Source: Sphingomonas dokdonensis
Lineage (GTDB): Bacteria > Pseudomonadota > Alphaproteobacteria > Sphingomonadales > Sphingomonadaceae
Length of the DNA: 64,000 nt
NCBI RefSeq assembly: GCF_002197685.1
Contig: NZ_NBBI01000002.1
Location: 186,001 to 250,000, forward strand
Direction: 5' to 3'
The notes beneath the pieces are model-generated. The model was given only the letters and a program-made list of their open reading frames with translations. It ran no database searches and had not been told where the DNA came from. This document shows positions 29,931 through 37,224 of the stretch, one piece after another (positions within the stretch are counted from its first letter, which is position 1; every line of letters starts with the position of its first letter). The position numbers were made by a program, and so were the translations under genes.

Positions 29931-31571
29931 GTGATTTCCAAGAACAACGAACTTCTCTTCTGCGCCCTCGGCGGCTCGGGCGAGATCGGCATGAACGTAA
30001 ACATGTACGGCAGCCGCGGCCGCTGGGTCATGGTGGATTGCGGCGTAACTTTCGCCGATCACCAATATCCCGGCATCGATCTCGTGCTGCCGGACCTCAG
30101 CTTCATCGAGGAACAGCTCGACAGGCTCGACGGCATCGTCATCACTCACGGGCATGAGGATCACATCGGCGCGCTGCCGTATCTCGCCGACGAACTCGGC
30201 GTGCCGATCTACGCCACCCCCTTCACCGCCGGGCTCATCCGCCACAAGCTGGAGGAGGAGCGGATCGCCGACCGCATCAAGCTGCGCGTGATCCAGCCCG
30301 GCCAGGGCTTCAAGGTCGGCCCGTTCGGCTTCGAATTCGTGCCCATGTCGCACTCGATTCCCGAAGCGAACGCGCTGCTGATCGACACGCCGGCCGGCCG
30401 TGTCTTCCATACCGGCGACTGGAAGCTTGATGCCGATCCGGTGATCGGCAAGCCGGCCTCGGCCGAACAGCTCACCGCGATCGGCGACAAGGGCATCGAC
30501 GTGCTGGTCTGCGATTCGACCAACGTGTTCAACGCCGAGGCGTCGGGCTCTGAGAGCACCGTGCGCACCGGCCTGATGGAAACGGTCGCTAAGGCGCGCG
30601 GCCGCGTGCTGGTGACGACCTTTGCGTCGAACGCCGCGCGGCTCCAGACGCTGGGCGAGGTGGCCGAGGAAACCGGCCGCGCCTTGTGCGTCGCGGGCCG
30701 CTCGCTCGATCGCATCATCAAGGTGGCGAAGGCGTGCGGCTATCTGCGCGATTTTCCCAACACCATCTCGCCCGACGAAGCCATGCGCCTGCCGCGCAAC
30801 GAGGTGCTGATCGTCGCCACCGGCGGGCAGGGGGAGGAGCGCGCCGCGCTCGCCCGCGTCGCCGCCGGTAGCCACCCGATCAAGCTCGATTCGGGCGACA
30901 CGGTGATCTTCTCGTCCAAGCAGATCCCCGGCAACGAAGTCGCCATCGGCCGCATCCAGAATGCGCTCGCCGGCAAGGGCGTGAAGATGGTGACCGAAAA
31001 GCAGGCGCACGTCCACGTCTCCGGTCACCCCGGCCAGCCCGAGCTTGCCGCGCTCTACGGCTGGCTGCGGCCCAAGCTGCTGGTGCCGGTCCACGGCGAG
31101 ATGCGCCACCTGATGGAGCATGCCCGCTTCGGCCAGGCGCAGGGCATTCCCAATGCGCTGGTACAGACCGACGGCGATCTCGTCCGTCTGGCCCCCGGCA
31201 AGGCCGAGAAGATCGGCCATGCGCAGGTCGGTCGCCTCGTCCTCGACGGCGACGTGATCCTGCCCGCCGACGGTGCGACGATCAACGAGCGTCGCCGCCT
31301 CGGCCTCTACGGCCAGATCTCGGTCGCGGTTGCCGTTACCAAGAACGGCCGTCTCGCCGGCGCCCCGCAGGTCCGCCTGCAGGGCATCCCGGTCGAGGAA
31401 GAGCAGGCCGAGTTCATCGCCGAGGCCGAGGATGCCGCCGCCGAGGCGGTGAAGGGCAGCGCGCGCGACCGCGATCGCCTGCGCGAGGACATCCGCCTGT
31501 CGGTGCGCCGCTGCGCCACGCGCTGGACGGGCAAGAAGCCGATCGTCGACGTGCTGCTTCTGGAGGTCTGA
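29931..31571 (+). CDS. rnj: Ribonuclease J (metallo-beta-lactamase/beta-CASP RNase)
   Basis: Endo/5'-exoribonuclease acting in rRNA and mRNA processing. The 546-residue product has the zinc motif THGHEDHIGALPYL (about 71-84), further ligands in FHTGDWKLD and CDSTN, beta-CASP motifs and the C-terminal VHGEMRHL. GTG 29931 starts the family sequence NNELLFCALGGSGEIGMN after an AAGGA ribosome site. Sits downstream of coaX as in many alphaproteobacteria; the intervening repeat may separate expression. Confidence 0.94.
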   Translation: MISKNNELLFCALGGSGEIGMNVNMYGSRGRWVMVDCGVTFADHQYPGIDLVLPDLSFIEEQLDRLDGIVITHGHEDHIGALPYLADELGVPIYATPFTAGLIRHKLEEERIADRIKLRVIQPGQGFKVGPFGFEFVPMSHSIPEANALLIDTPAGRVFHTGDWKLDADPVIGKPASAEQLTAIGDKGIDVLVCDSTNVFNAEASGSESTVRTGLMETVAKARGRVLVTTFASNAARLQTLGEVAEETGRALCVAGRSLDRIIKVAKACGYLRDFPNTISPDEAMRLPRNEVLIVATGGQGEERAALARVAAGSHPIKLDSGDTVIFSSKQIPGNEVAIGRIQNALAGKGVKMVTEKQAHVHVSGHPGQPELAALYGWLRPKLLVPVHGEMRHLMEHARFGQAQGIPNALVQTDGDLVRLAPGKAEKIGHAQVGRLVLDGDVILPADGATINERRRLGLYGQISVAVAVTKNGRLAGAPQVRLQGIPVEEEQAEFIAEAEDAAAEAVKGSARDRDRLREDIRLSVRRCATRWTGKKPIVDVLLLEV

Positions 31572-31577
31572 GGCGTC

Positions 31578-31841
31578 ATGCGGTGGACCTCGGCACTGGC
31601 CATCTACATCCTGTTCTGGACCTTCTCCGTCTTCCTGGTGCTACCCTTCGGGGTACGCACCAGCGACGAGGCAGGAATAGAGCGCGTGAAGGGCCAGGCC
31701 GAAAGCGCCCCGCATGATTTCGCCCCCGGCAAGGTGGCGTTGCGCGTCACGATCGTCGCGACGATCCTGTTTGCACTCTTCTACGCAAACTATGTGTTCG
31801 AATGGATCACCCCCGATATGGTCGACATGACCAAATATTGA
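31578..31841 (+). CDS. DUF1467 family membrane protein
   Basis: 87-residue, two-helix inner-membrane protein (about residues 5-24 and 55-75). It has the family features FWTFSVFLVLPFGVRTSDEAG and a short C-terminal tail ending MVDMTKY. Function is unknown. In alphaproteobacteria it is usually near rnj, mce or prolyl-tRNA synthetase genes; here it follows rnj by six bases and must be co-transcribed. Confidence 0.88.
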   Translation: MRWTSALAIYILFWTFSVFLVLPFGVRTSDEAGIERVKGQAESAPHDFAPGKVALRVTIVATILFALFYANYVFEWITPDMVDMTKY

Positions 31842-31919
31842 TCGGGCAGGGGCGGGCGCCGTTCACCCCGCGACACACCCGTCGTGGGGACGGCCGAACT
31901 CACCCCTAAAAACAACGCC

Positions 31920-31939
31920 ACCCCGGCGAAGGCCGGGGT
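31920..31939. terminator. GC-rich hairpin, probable bidirectional terminator or repeat element
   Basis: Perfect eight-base arms ACCCCGGC and GCCGGGGT with a four-base loop, between convergent transcription units. There is no clear T-run, so it may be a dispersed palindromic repeat that also blocks read-through. Confidence 0.45.
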
Positions 31940-32013
31940 CCAGGTGGGAAGGCGGTCCTGAAACTCGCCGCCTGCCCGAGCCGTGTTACCGCAACTGAAC
32001 CCGGTCTGCGCCA

Positions 32014-32030
32014 AGGTTATGGAATAACCT
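32014..32030. repeat. Short perfect palindrome
   Basis: AGGTTATGGAATAACCT: seven-base arms with a three-base centre, more AT-rich than its surroundings. It lies about 100 bases from the 3' end of the coiled-coil gene, in a convergent gap. Protein-binding site or weak hairpin; undetermined. Confidence 0.4.
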
Positions 32031-32134
32031 GCTGATCACGGGAATTGGTGCTGCGGTTGGCGCAAGCAGCGCGCCAATCAGGCAATCTGCGCAGAGATCA
32101 CGCCAGGAGCCAATCCGCGCCTCCGATCGCCCGA

Positions 32135-34486
32135 TCAGCTCAACCGTTCGATCGACTGTGCCAGCGCGACATACAGCTTGCCCATATCCGACGACAGCAG
32201 GGTGACGCCCAGCGGCGACCCGTCACGCTGCGTCAGGATCACGCGCAGCATTGCCTCGAAATCGTGGATGTAGCGGTTCACCTGGTCGCGGAAAGCGTCG
32301 TCGCTGTGATAATAATCGGCGATCTGCGCCTGATCCACCTCGTCGAGCAGCCGCACCGCACGCCGCGTGAAGACGCCGCGGTCGCCCTTCAGATAGGCCG
32401 CCCACGCGCTGTCGGACACGTCGGCGGAGAAGCGTCGCGTGATGTCGATCGAGGCGGAATTCAGCACCTCGATTAGCTGCGAGGCGCGCCGCGCGAAGCT
32501 TTCCAGCTCCTGCTCCTCGCGCTCGGTCCGCGCCCGGTCGATCCGCGTCTCGACCGCGGCGGAGACGGTCTCGATCTCCTTAAGCCGCTCGTCCAGCCGG
32601 TCGGCCGCCTGCGAGGCGGCCTTGACCGCCACCTCGGCGGTGGTCGCGATCTGGTGGATCTGCGTGTCGAGCCCGGCATTCACCGCGCGGCGCAGCGCGT
32701 CGGCGCCCGACTTGCCCAGCGCGTCGGCCGCTTCGGGGATCACCCGGCCCAGCACTTCGCGGGCATGTTCGGCCGCCTGGCTCGCGGTGTCGCGCACCCG
32801 CAGCAGCATTTCGATGAGGCGCGGCGCGGCCTCCTCCGCGAAGCGATTGGCGCGGTCGGCGGCTTCGTCCACCATCTGCCCCATCGCATCGGCCTTGGCG
32901 CGGCCCGTCGCAAGCGTCTCCAGCAGATTGCCGGTGAGCATGTCGACATTGCCGCGCTGGTCCGAGATCACCTGCGCGATCGCCTCGATCGCCGAATGCG
33001 TGCTTTCCGCCGCCGTCACCAGCGCCAGCAGCTCGGGCTTTGCCGCCGCCACCACCTGCTTGGCGGCGACCACGCGCGAATCGAGCCGGTCGACCGCCGC
33101 GGGCAGCGTTTCGTCGATCTCGCGCGCGGCGGCGTCGAGCGCCATCAGCAGCGCCTCGGTCGTGCCGATCGCCTTGGTCGCCATCGCATCGCCCGCGGCC
33201 AGCGCCTGCGTCATCGCATCGGCCGATCCGCCGAGTGCGCTGATCGAGGCGGCCAGTGTCTGCGACCGCTCGACACCCTGCTGATGCAGCCGGCCGAGCT
33301 GGCCCTCGACCCGCGCGATGCCGCCTTCCAGGTCGCCGACCAGCCCGTCGCCGGCCGCACGCTGGCTGTCGAGCCGCTCGGCGATCCGCTCGATCACCGC
33401 CTCGATCCGCGCCACGCGCTCGGCCAGCGCCTCGGCGCTTTCGCGCGCCGCCGTGTCGAGCGCGGCCTGGTTGGTGTTCACCATCGCCAGCATCGCATCG
33501 CCCTGCACCGACAGGCTCTTGCGCGACTTTTCTACCGCATCGGCGGTGCGGGTGAGCAAGGCGTCGACGGTCGCCGACATCTCGCCCGTCACCGCTTCCA
33601 GCCGGGTGCCCGCGACTGCGCTGGTTTCTTCCATCCGCGCTAGATGCCCGGCGAGCGTTTCCGCTGCCGCCTCGGCCACGCTTTCCGCCTCGCGCCCGCG
33701 CGTCGCAAGTGCGGCGATCTGCGCCTCCAGCGTCGCGGCGTGTGCGGCCGCCGCATTGCCCGCGCCCTCGATACGACCGATCAGCGCCTCCGCCTCGTTC
33801 TGCGCCTTGGGCAGCGCGTCGAGCAGCGCGGCAAGGCTCGTCTGCGCCTTGTCCGCCGCTTCGGCGAGCGAGCGGGCATGGACGTCCGCCTGGTCGATCT
33901 CTTCCGAAAGCCCGCGGCCGATCGCCGCCAGCCGCGCATTGGCCTCGTTGCCGATCGTGCCGATCTGCCGCGCCTGTTCCGCCAGCCGCCCGCGGTTTTC
34001 CTCCAGCGTGCCGGTTAGCGAGGAGACCAGCCATTCTAGCGCCGCCGCTTCCTCGCGCATCGCATGCGCCGTCGCGGTGAAGCGCAGCGCTTCGGTCCGG
34101 CTGGTGCGCAGCAGGATCAGCCACACGATGCCGGCCAGCGCCGGTACCGCGACCAGCGCCGCGGCGAATTGCGCCATCTCCAGCGGGCGCATGGTGCCAA
34201 GCTGATCGCGCGCCAGCCACAGCAGCACACCGATCCAGATCACCGCAATCGCCATCAGCGCGATCGGTGCAGGGTGCTGCCACGCCGGGCGCGGCGTCAC
34301 GTCGTCGAACGCGGGTGCATAGGTTGCCGGCTCGTCGTGCGCGGCCTCGACGGGCGCGGCCCCCAGATCGGGCGCCGCCGGCTCGGCCGGCACGGCCGCT
34401 GCCGCCATGGTGGTCGTGTCGCTTGCGTCGCTCGCACGAATATCGGTGATCGTCTGCCCCCCGGTCATGGCGGCGAGATGTACCAT
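32135..34486 (-). CDS. Two-TM membrane protein with very long coiled coil (unknown function)
   Basis: 783 residues. An Ala/Pro/Asp/Glu-rich cytoplasmic N-terminus (1-66) precedes two transmembrane helices (about 70-92 and 106-128). About 600 residues of almost unbroken Ala/Glu/Arg-rich heptad sequence follow. The last 70 residues are distinct, with DEVDQAQIADYYHSDDAFRDQVNRYIHDF and GVTLLSSDMGKLYVALAQSIERL. The layout (N-terminal TM pair plus long cytoplasmic coiled coil) is like the Caulobacter polarity factor TipN, but I cannot show homology. Sphingomonad homologues are loosely called ATPases; I see no Walker motifs. Start ATG 34486 (or 34468). Divergent from the Hpt-like gene with 67 bases between starts. 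Confidence 0.8.
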   Translation of the reverse strand: MVHLAAMTGGQTITDIRASDASDTTTMAAAAVPAEPAAPDLGAAPVEAAHDEPATYAPAFDDVTPRPAWQHPAPIALMAIAVIWIGVLLWLARDQLGTMRPLEMAQFAAALVAVPALAGIVWLILLRTSRTEALRFTATAHAMREEAAALEWLVSSLTGTLEENRGRLAEQARQIGTIGNEANARLAAIGRGLSEEIDQADVHARSLAEAADKAQTSLAALLDALPKAQNEAEALIGRIEGAGNAAAAHAATLEAQIAALATRGREAESVAEAAAETLAGHLARMEETSAVAGTRLEAVTGEMSATVDALLTRTADAVEKSRKSLSVQGDAMLAMVNTNQAALDTAARESAEALAERVARIEAVIERIAERLDSQRAAGDGLVGDLEGGIARVEGQLGRLHQQGVERSQTLAASISALGGSADAMTQALAAGDAMATKAIGTTEALLMALDAAAREIDETLPAAVDRLDSRVVAAKQVVAAAKPELLALVTAAESTHSAIEAIAQVISDQRGNVDMLTGNLLETLATGRAKADAMGQMVDEAADRANRFAEEAAPRLIEMLLRVRDTASQAAEHAREVLGRVIPEAADALGKSGADALRRAVNAGLDTQIHQIATTAEVAVKAASQAADRLDERLKEIETVSAAVETRIDRARTEREEQELESFARRASQLIEVLNSASIDITRRFSADVSDSAWAAYLKGDRGVFTRRAVRLLDEVDQAQIADYYHSDDAFRDQVNRYIHDFEAMLRVILTQRDGSPLGVTLLSSDMGKLYVALAQSIERLS

Positions 34487-34553
34487 GAAATCCCGGCCTT
34501 CAAAGCGAATAGCGGCAACTTGCGATTAAGCGTTTCATTGTAGCGTCGTGCGA

Positions 34554-34847
34554 ATGGCGATCGATCCGGGAGCAATCGATGCGGCGCTGGCGGCGGCGGT
34601 GGGGGATGATCCTGCACTGATCGCCGAACTGCGCGCGGCATTTGTCGACAGTGCGCGGCGCGGCCTCGCGGGGCTGGAGGATGCGGCCGACGAGGATGCA
34701 TGGCGCGCCGCATGCTGGCGCATCAAGGGCCTGGCCGCCAGCTTCGGTGCCGTGCGCCTGGTGGCGATGGCGACGGAGGCGACGCGGCGTCCGGTCGGTG
34801 ATCCCGCCATGCTCAAACGCCTGCGCGCGGTGATCGCGCGGCTTTGA
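34554..34847 (+). CDS. Hpt-like domain protein lacking the phospho-acceptor histidine
   Basis: 97-residue all-helical protein. The segment ACWRIKGLAASFGAVRL matches the Hpt core (A-H-x-[LI]-K-G-x-x-x-x-x-G), but Trp (residue 55) occupies the place of the phosphorylated His. Other Hpt features remain: the acidic N-terminal helix, AELRAAFVDSA before the motif, and KRLRAVIARL at the end. It may bind a partner without phosphotransfer. ATG 34554 is used; an in-frame GTG lies six bases earlier; neither has a good ribosome site. First of four same-strand genes leading to a histidine-kinase-like protein that also lacks its His. Confidence 0.72.
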   Translation: MAIDPGAIDAALAAAVGDDPALIAELRAAFVDSARRGLAGLEDAADEDAWRAACWRIKGLAASFGAVRLVAMATEATRRPVGDPAMLKRLRAVIARL

Positions 34848-34932
34848 ACCGCCCGTAGACGCAGCGGAATTTCGGGGTGTTTCCGCCCGCTTGATGATTG
34901 CTCCGCCGCTCGACAATCCCTAACAGCGCCCG

Positions 34933-36111
34933 ATGCTTGCAGGGCTGATCTTTGCCGTTCGGGATGCGGACGAGCCGACGGGCACGCTTGCCGCCACCCT
35001 GCCGTTCGCCGGCATGACGGTGATCGAATATCAGGCGCGGCTGCTTATCGCCGCCGGCGTTTCTCAGATCGTGGTGGTGGTCGCGCGGCTGACGCCCGAG
35101 CTGCTCGGCGCGGTGGCGCGGATCGGCGGGCGTGGTGTCACCGTGGATACGGTGCGCAGCGCCGCGGAGGCCGCCGCGCGGCTCCATCCGCTCGCGCGCC
35201 TGCTGGTGCTGGCGGACGGCCTCATCACCACCGATACCGTGCTCGGCCCGCTGGCGCGCGAACATGCCGACGCGCTGCTCGTCGTGCCCGAGGCGGAGGC
35301 CGATGCCGGGTACGAGCTGATCGGCGGCGGCGATGCCTGGGCCGGGATCGCCCGCGTGGATAGCGGGCTCCTGTCGCAGGTCGCCGCCATGCCTCGCGAT
35401 TATGACGTGCAATCCGCGCTGCTCCACGTCGCGGCGCAGGCCGGCACGCTGCGGCTGGTGCTGCCCGAGGGCAAGCCGCGCGGCGGCCATGGCGTCGAAG
35501 CGCGACGCGACACGCTGGAGGCGCGCAGCCGTGCGGTGGTCGGCGCGACGCTTGCCGCGCGGCCGGGCTGGTTCAATCGCTGGGTGGTGCGCCCGCTCGC
35601 ACGCGTCGCCATGCCCGCGCTGATGCGCCGCCACCTGCCCACCGGCGCGCTGGCGGGCGGCGCGGCGGCGACGGCGCTCGCCGGCCTGGTCGCCTTGTGG
35701 TTCGGCCAGCTGGTCGCCGGCCTCATCCTTGGCACCGTGGGCGTGGCCGGCGCGATGCTGGTCGCTACCTTCGCGTGGCTGCGCGACGAGGAACTGCTGG
35801 CGCGCCTGATGGGCTGGACGGCGCTGGGCGTGCCGGCGCTCGCCGCGCTGCTGCTCGGCCACGCGCTCGACGCACAGACCGGGGAGCTGACCGCGCGGCT
35901 GTTGGCGCTGGTGCTGGTGGTGCTCGGCGCGCTCGGCCATCGCGCGATGCCGGCGGCGCGACCCGCCGGATGGGGCGATCCGCCGGCGTACCTCGTGGTG
36001 CTGGCACTCGGCACGATCCTGGGCCTGCCGTTCCTCGGCCTTGCCGCCGCGGCGCTTTATGCCGCCGTCACGCTCGCGCTCGCCATTGAAGCACTTCGTC
36101 CACCAGTTTAG
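34933..36111 (+). CDS. Nucleotidyltransferase-like domain fused to a membrane domain
   Basis: 392 residues. The N-terminal half (about 1-200) reads like a MobA/sugar-1-phosphate nucleotidyltransferase alpha/beta fold: LAATLPFAGMTVIEYQARLL, then GVSQIVVVVARL and LLVLADGLITTDTVLGPL. The usual N-terminal glycine-rich GxGxR loop is not evident. The C-terminal half (about 236-390) has five to six transmembrane helices. This NTP-transferase plus membrane layout recalls inositol-phosphate cytidylyltransferase/CDP-alcohol phosphotransferase fusions, but the CDP-alcohol motif is not seen. Function unknown. Same strand and 85 bases after the Hpt-like gene; 12-36 bases before the DUF2336 gene. Confidence 0.68.
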   Translation: MLAGLIFAVRDADEPTGTLAATLPFAGMTVIEYQARLLIAAGVSQIVVVVARLTPELLGAVARIGGRGVTVDTVRSAAEAAARLHPLARLLVLADGLITTDTVLGPLAREHADALLVVPEAEADAGYELIGGGDAWAGIARVDSGLLSQVAAMPRDYDVQSALLHVAAQAGTLRLVLPEGKPRGGHGVEARRDTLEARSRAVVGATLAARPGWFNRWVVRPLARVAMPALMRRHLPTGALAGGAAATALAGLVALWFGQLVAGLILGTVGVAGAMLVATFAWLRDEELLARLMGWTALGVPALAALLLGHALDAQTGELTARLLALVLVVLGALGHRAMPAARPAGWGDPPAYLVVLALGTILGLPFLGLAAAALYAAVTLALAIEALRPPV

Positions 36112-36147
36112 CAGCGCCTTAACATGACCGGCAGTAGGGCAGGTCGC

Positions 36148-37224
36148 ATGTCGGTTGATCTCAGCGATATCACACCCGCCCCGGCGCCGGATTCGCCCGC
36201 TTTCCACGCGCGCGCCGCCGCGGCCGAATCGCGCGGCGCCGCGCGGCTTGCGGCGCAGGTCGATGATTTCTTCCGCGCCGATGCCGATCGGCTGGACGAT
36301 CGCACCCGGGCGGCGGCGGCTGCCACGCTGCGGGCGAACCTGTTGGCGCTGTTTGATGATCTTGTGCAACGCGTGGTCGATCAGGTGCCCGGCCTGGACC
36401 GGTCCGGCGACCAAATCGCCGAAGCGGTGCAGCGGCGCCTGCACGCGTCGGGGCTGCTTCGCCAGCCGGTGCTGATGGAGGCGCTCTTTGCCCGCGTCCG
36501 GCAGGATATTCTCGGCGACACGCTGCGCGCCAATCGGGCGCCGGATGCGTCCGCGTCGGTGCTTGCCCGGCTGATCGCCGAGCGGGAATCGGCGACCGCC
36601 GATGCGGCGCGCGCCTATGTCACGGCCGATGGCCGCCGGCATCCTGGGTCGCCTGCGGATCTGCCGCCGCCCTGCCGCGAAACGCTGCTCTGGTCGCTGG
36701 CCGCAGCCTTGCGGGATCACTGGGCGGCGGGATCGTCCGCGCAGCCGCTTGTCGATCGCGCATTGGCCGACGCGGTGAAAGCCAGCATCGCCGATCACGA
36801 CGACGCCGATCGGCTGGAAAGCATCGCAACCCGGCTGGCCGGTCTGATGGGCGGCGAAGAAGGCCTGCTCGCGGCGCAGTTGGTCGGCGCGCTGGAGGAG
36901 GGGCATGTCGCGCTCTTCATCGCGCTGGTATCCGCCGCACTCGTGCTGGACCAGTCGATCGTCCGTGCCCTGGTGCTCGACCCGGCGGACGAGCGGCTGT
37001 GGCTCGCCCTGCGCGCGCTTGAGCTCGACCGCGCCACCATTGCGCGCATCGGCTTTCTGTTGAGCGAGGCGGACCCGCGCCGCGATCTTGAGGTGCTGGC
37101 CGAACGTGTCACCACCGCCGCCGCGCTGCCGCCGCACAAGGCGGCCGAGGGGCTGGCGCTGCTGGCGCTGCCGGCACCCTTCCGGGCGGCGATCGGCGCG
37201 CTCGATCGGGCGACGGCGCGGTGA
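36148..37224 (+). CDS. DUF2336 domain-containing protein
   Basis: About 358-residue soluble, helix-rich protein with an Ala/Pro/Asp-rich N-terminus and repeated two-helix units of the DUF2336 type. The later half contains ALEEGHVALFIALVSAALVL and ARIGFLLSEADPRRDLE. DUF2336 proteins are alphaproteobacterial and often encoded beside signalling genes; no activity is known. ATG 36148 follows an AGGGCAGG ribosome site; ATG 36124 is the longer option. Its stop overlaps the start of the kinase-like gene (GTGA), so the two are translationally coupled. Confidence 0.82.
   Translation: MSVDLSDITPAPAPDSPAFHARAAAAESRGAARLAAQVDDFFRADADRLDDRTRAAAAATLRANLLALFDDLVQRVVDQVPGLDRSGDQIAEAVQRRLHASGLLRQPVLMEALFARVRQDILGDTLRANRAPDASASVLARLIAERESATADAARAYVTADGRRHPGSPADLPPPCRETLLWSLAAALRDHWAAGSSAQPLVDRALADAVKASIADHDDADRLESIATRLAGLMGGEEGLLAAQLVGALEEGHVALFIALVSAALVLDQSIVRALVLDPADERLWLALRALELDRATIARIGFLLSEADPRRDLEVLAERVTTAAALPPHKAAEGLALLALPAPFRAAIGALDRATAR

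Larger units (their letters stand above)
31842..32134. other. Intergenic region between convergent genes
   Basis: No convincing gene. It holds a strong GC hairpin at 31920-31939 and a small AT-containing palindrome at 32014-32030; otherwise nothing recognised. Confidence 0.6.

Noticed and set aside
36124..36147. Upstream ATG for the DUF2336 protein
   Set aside because: No ribosome site before 36124, while ATG 36148 has AGGGCAGG at suitable distance; kept only as an alternative.
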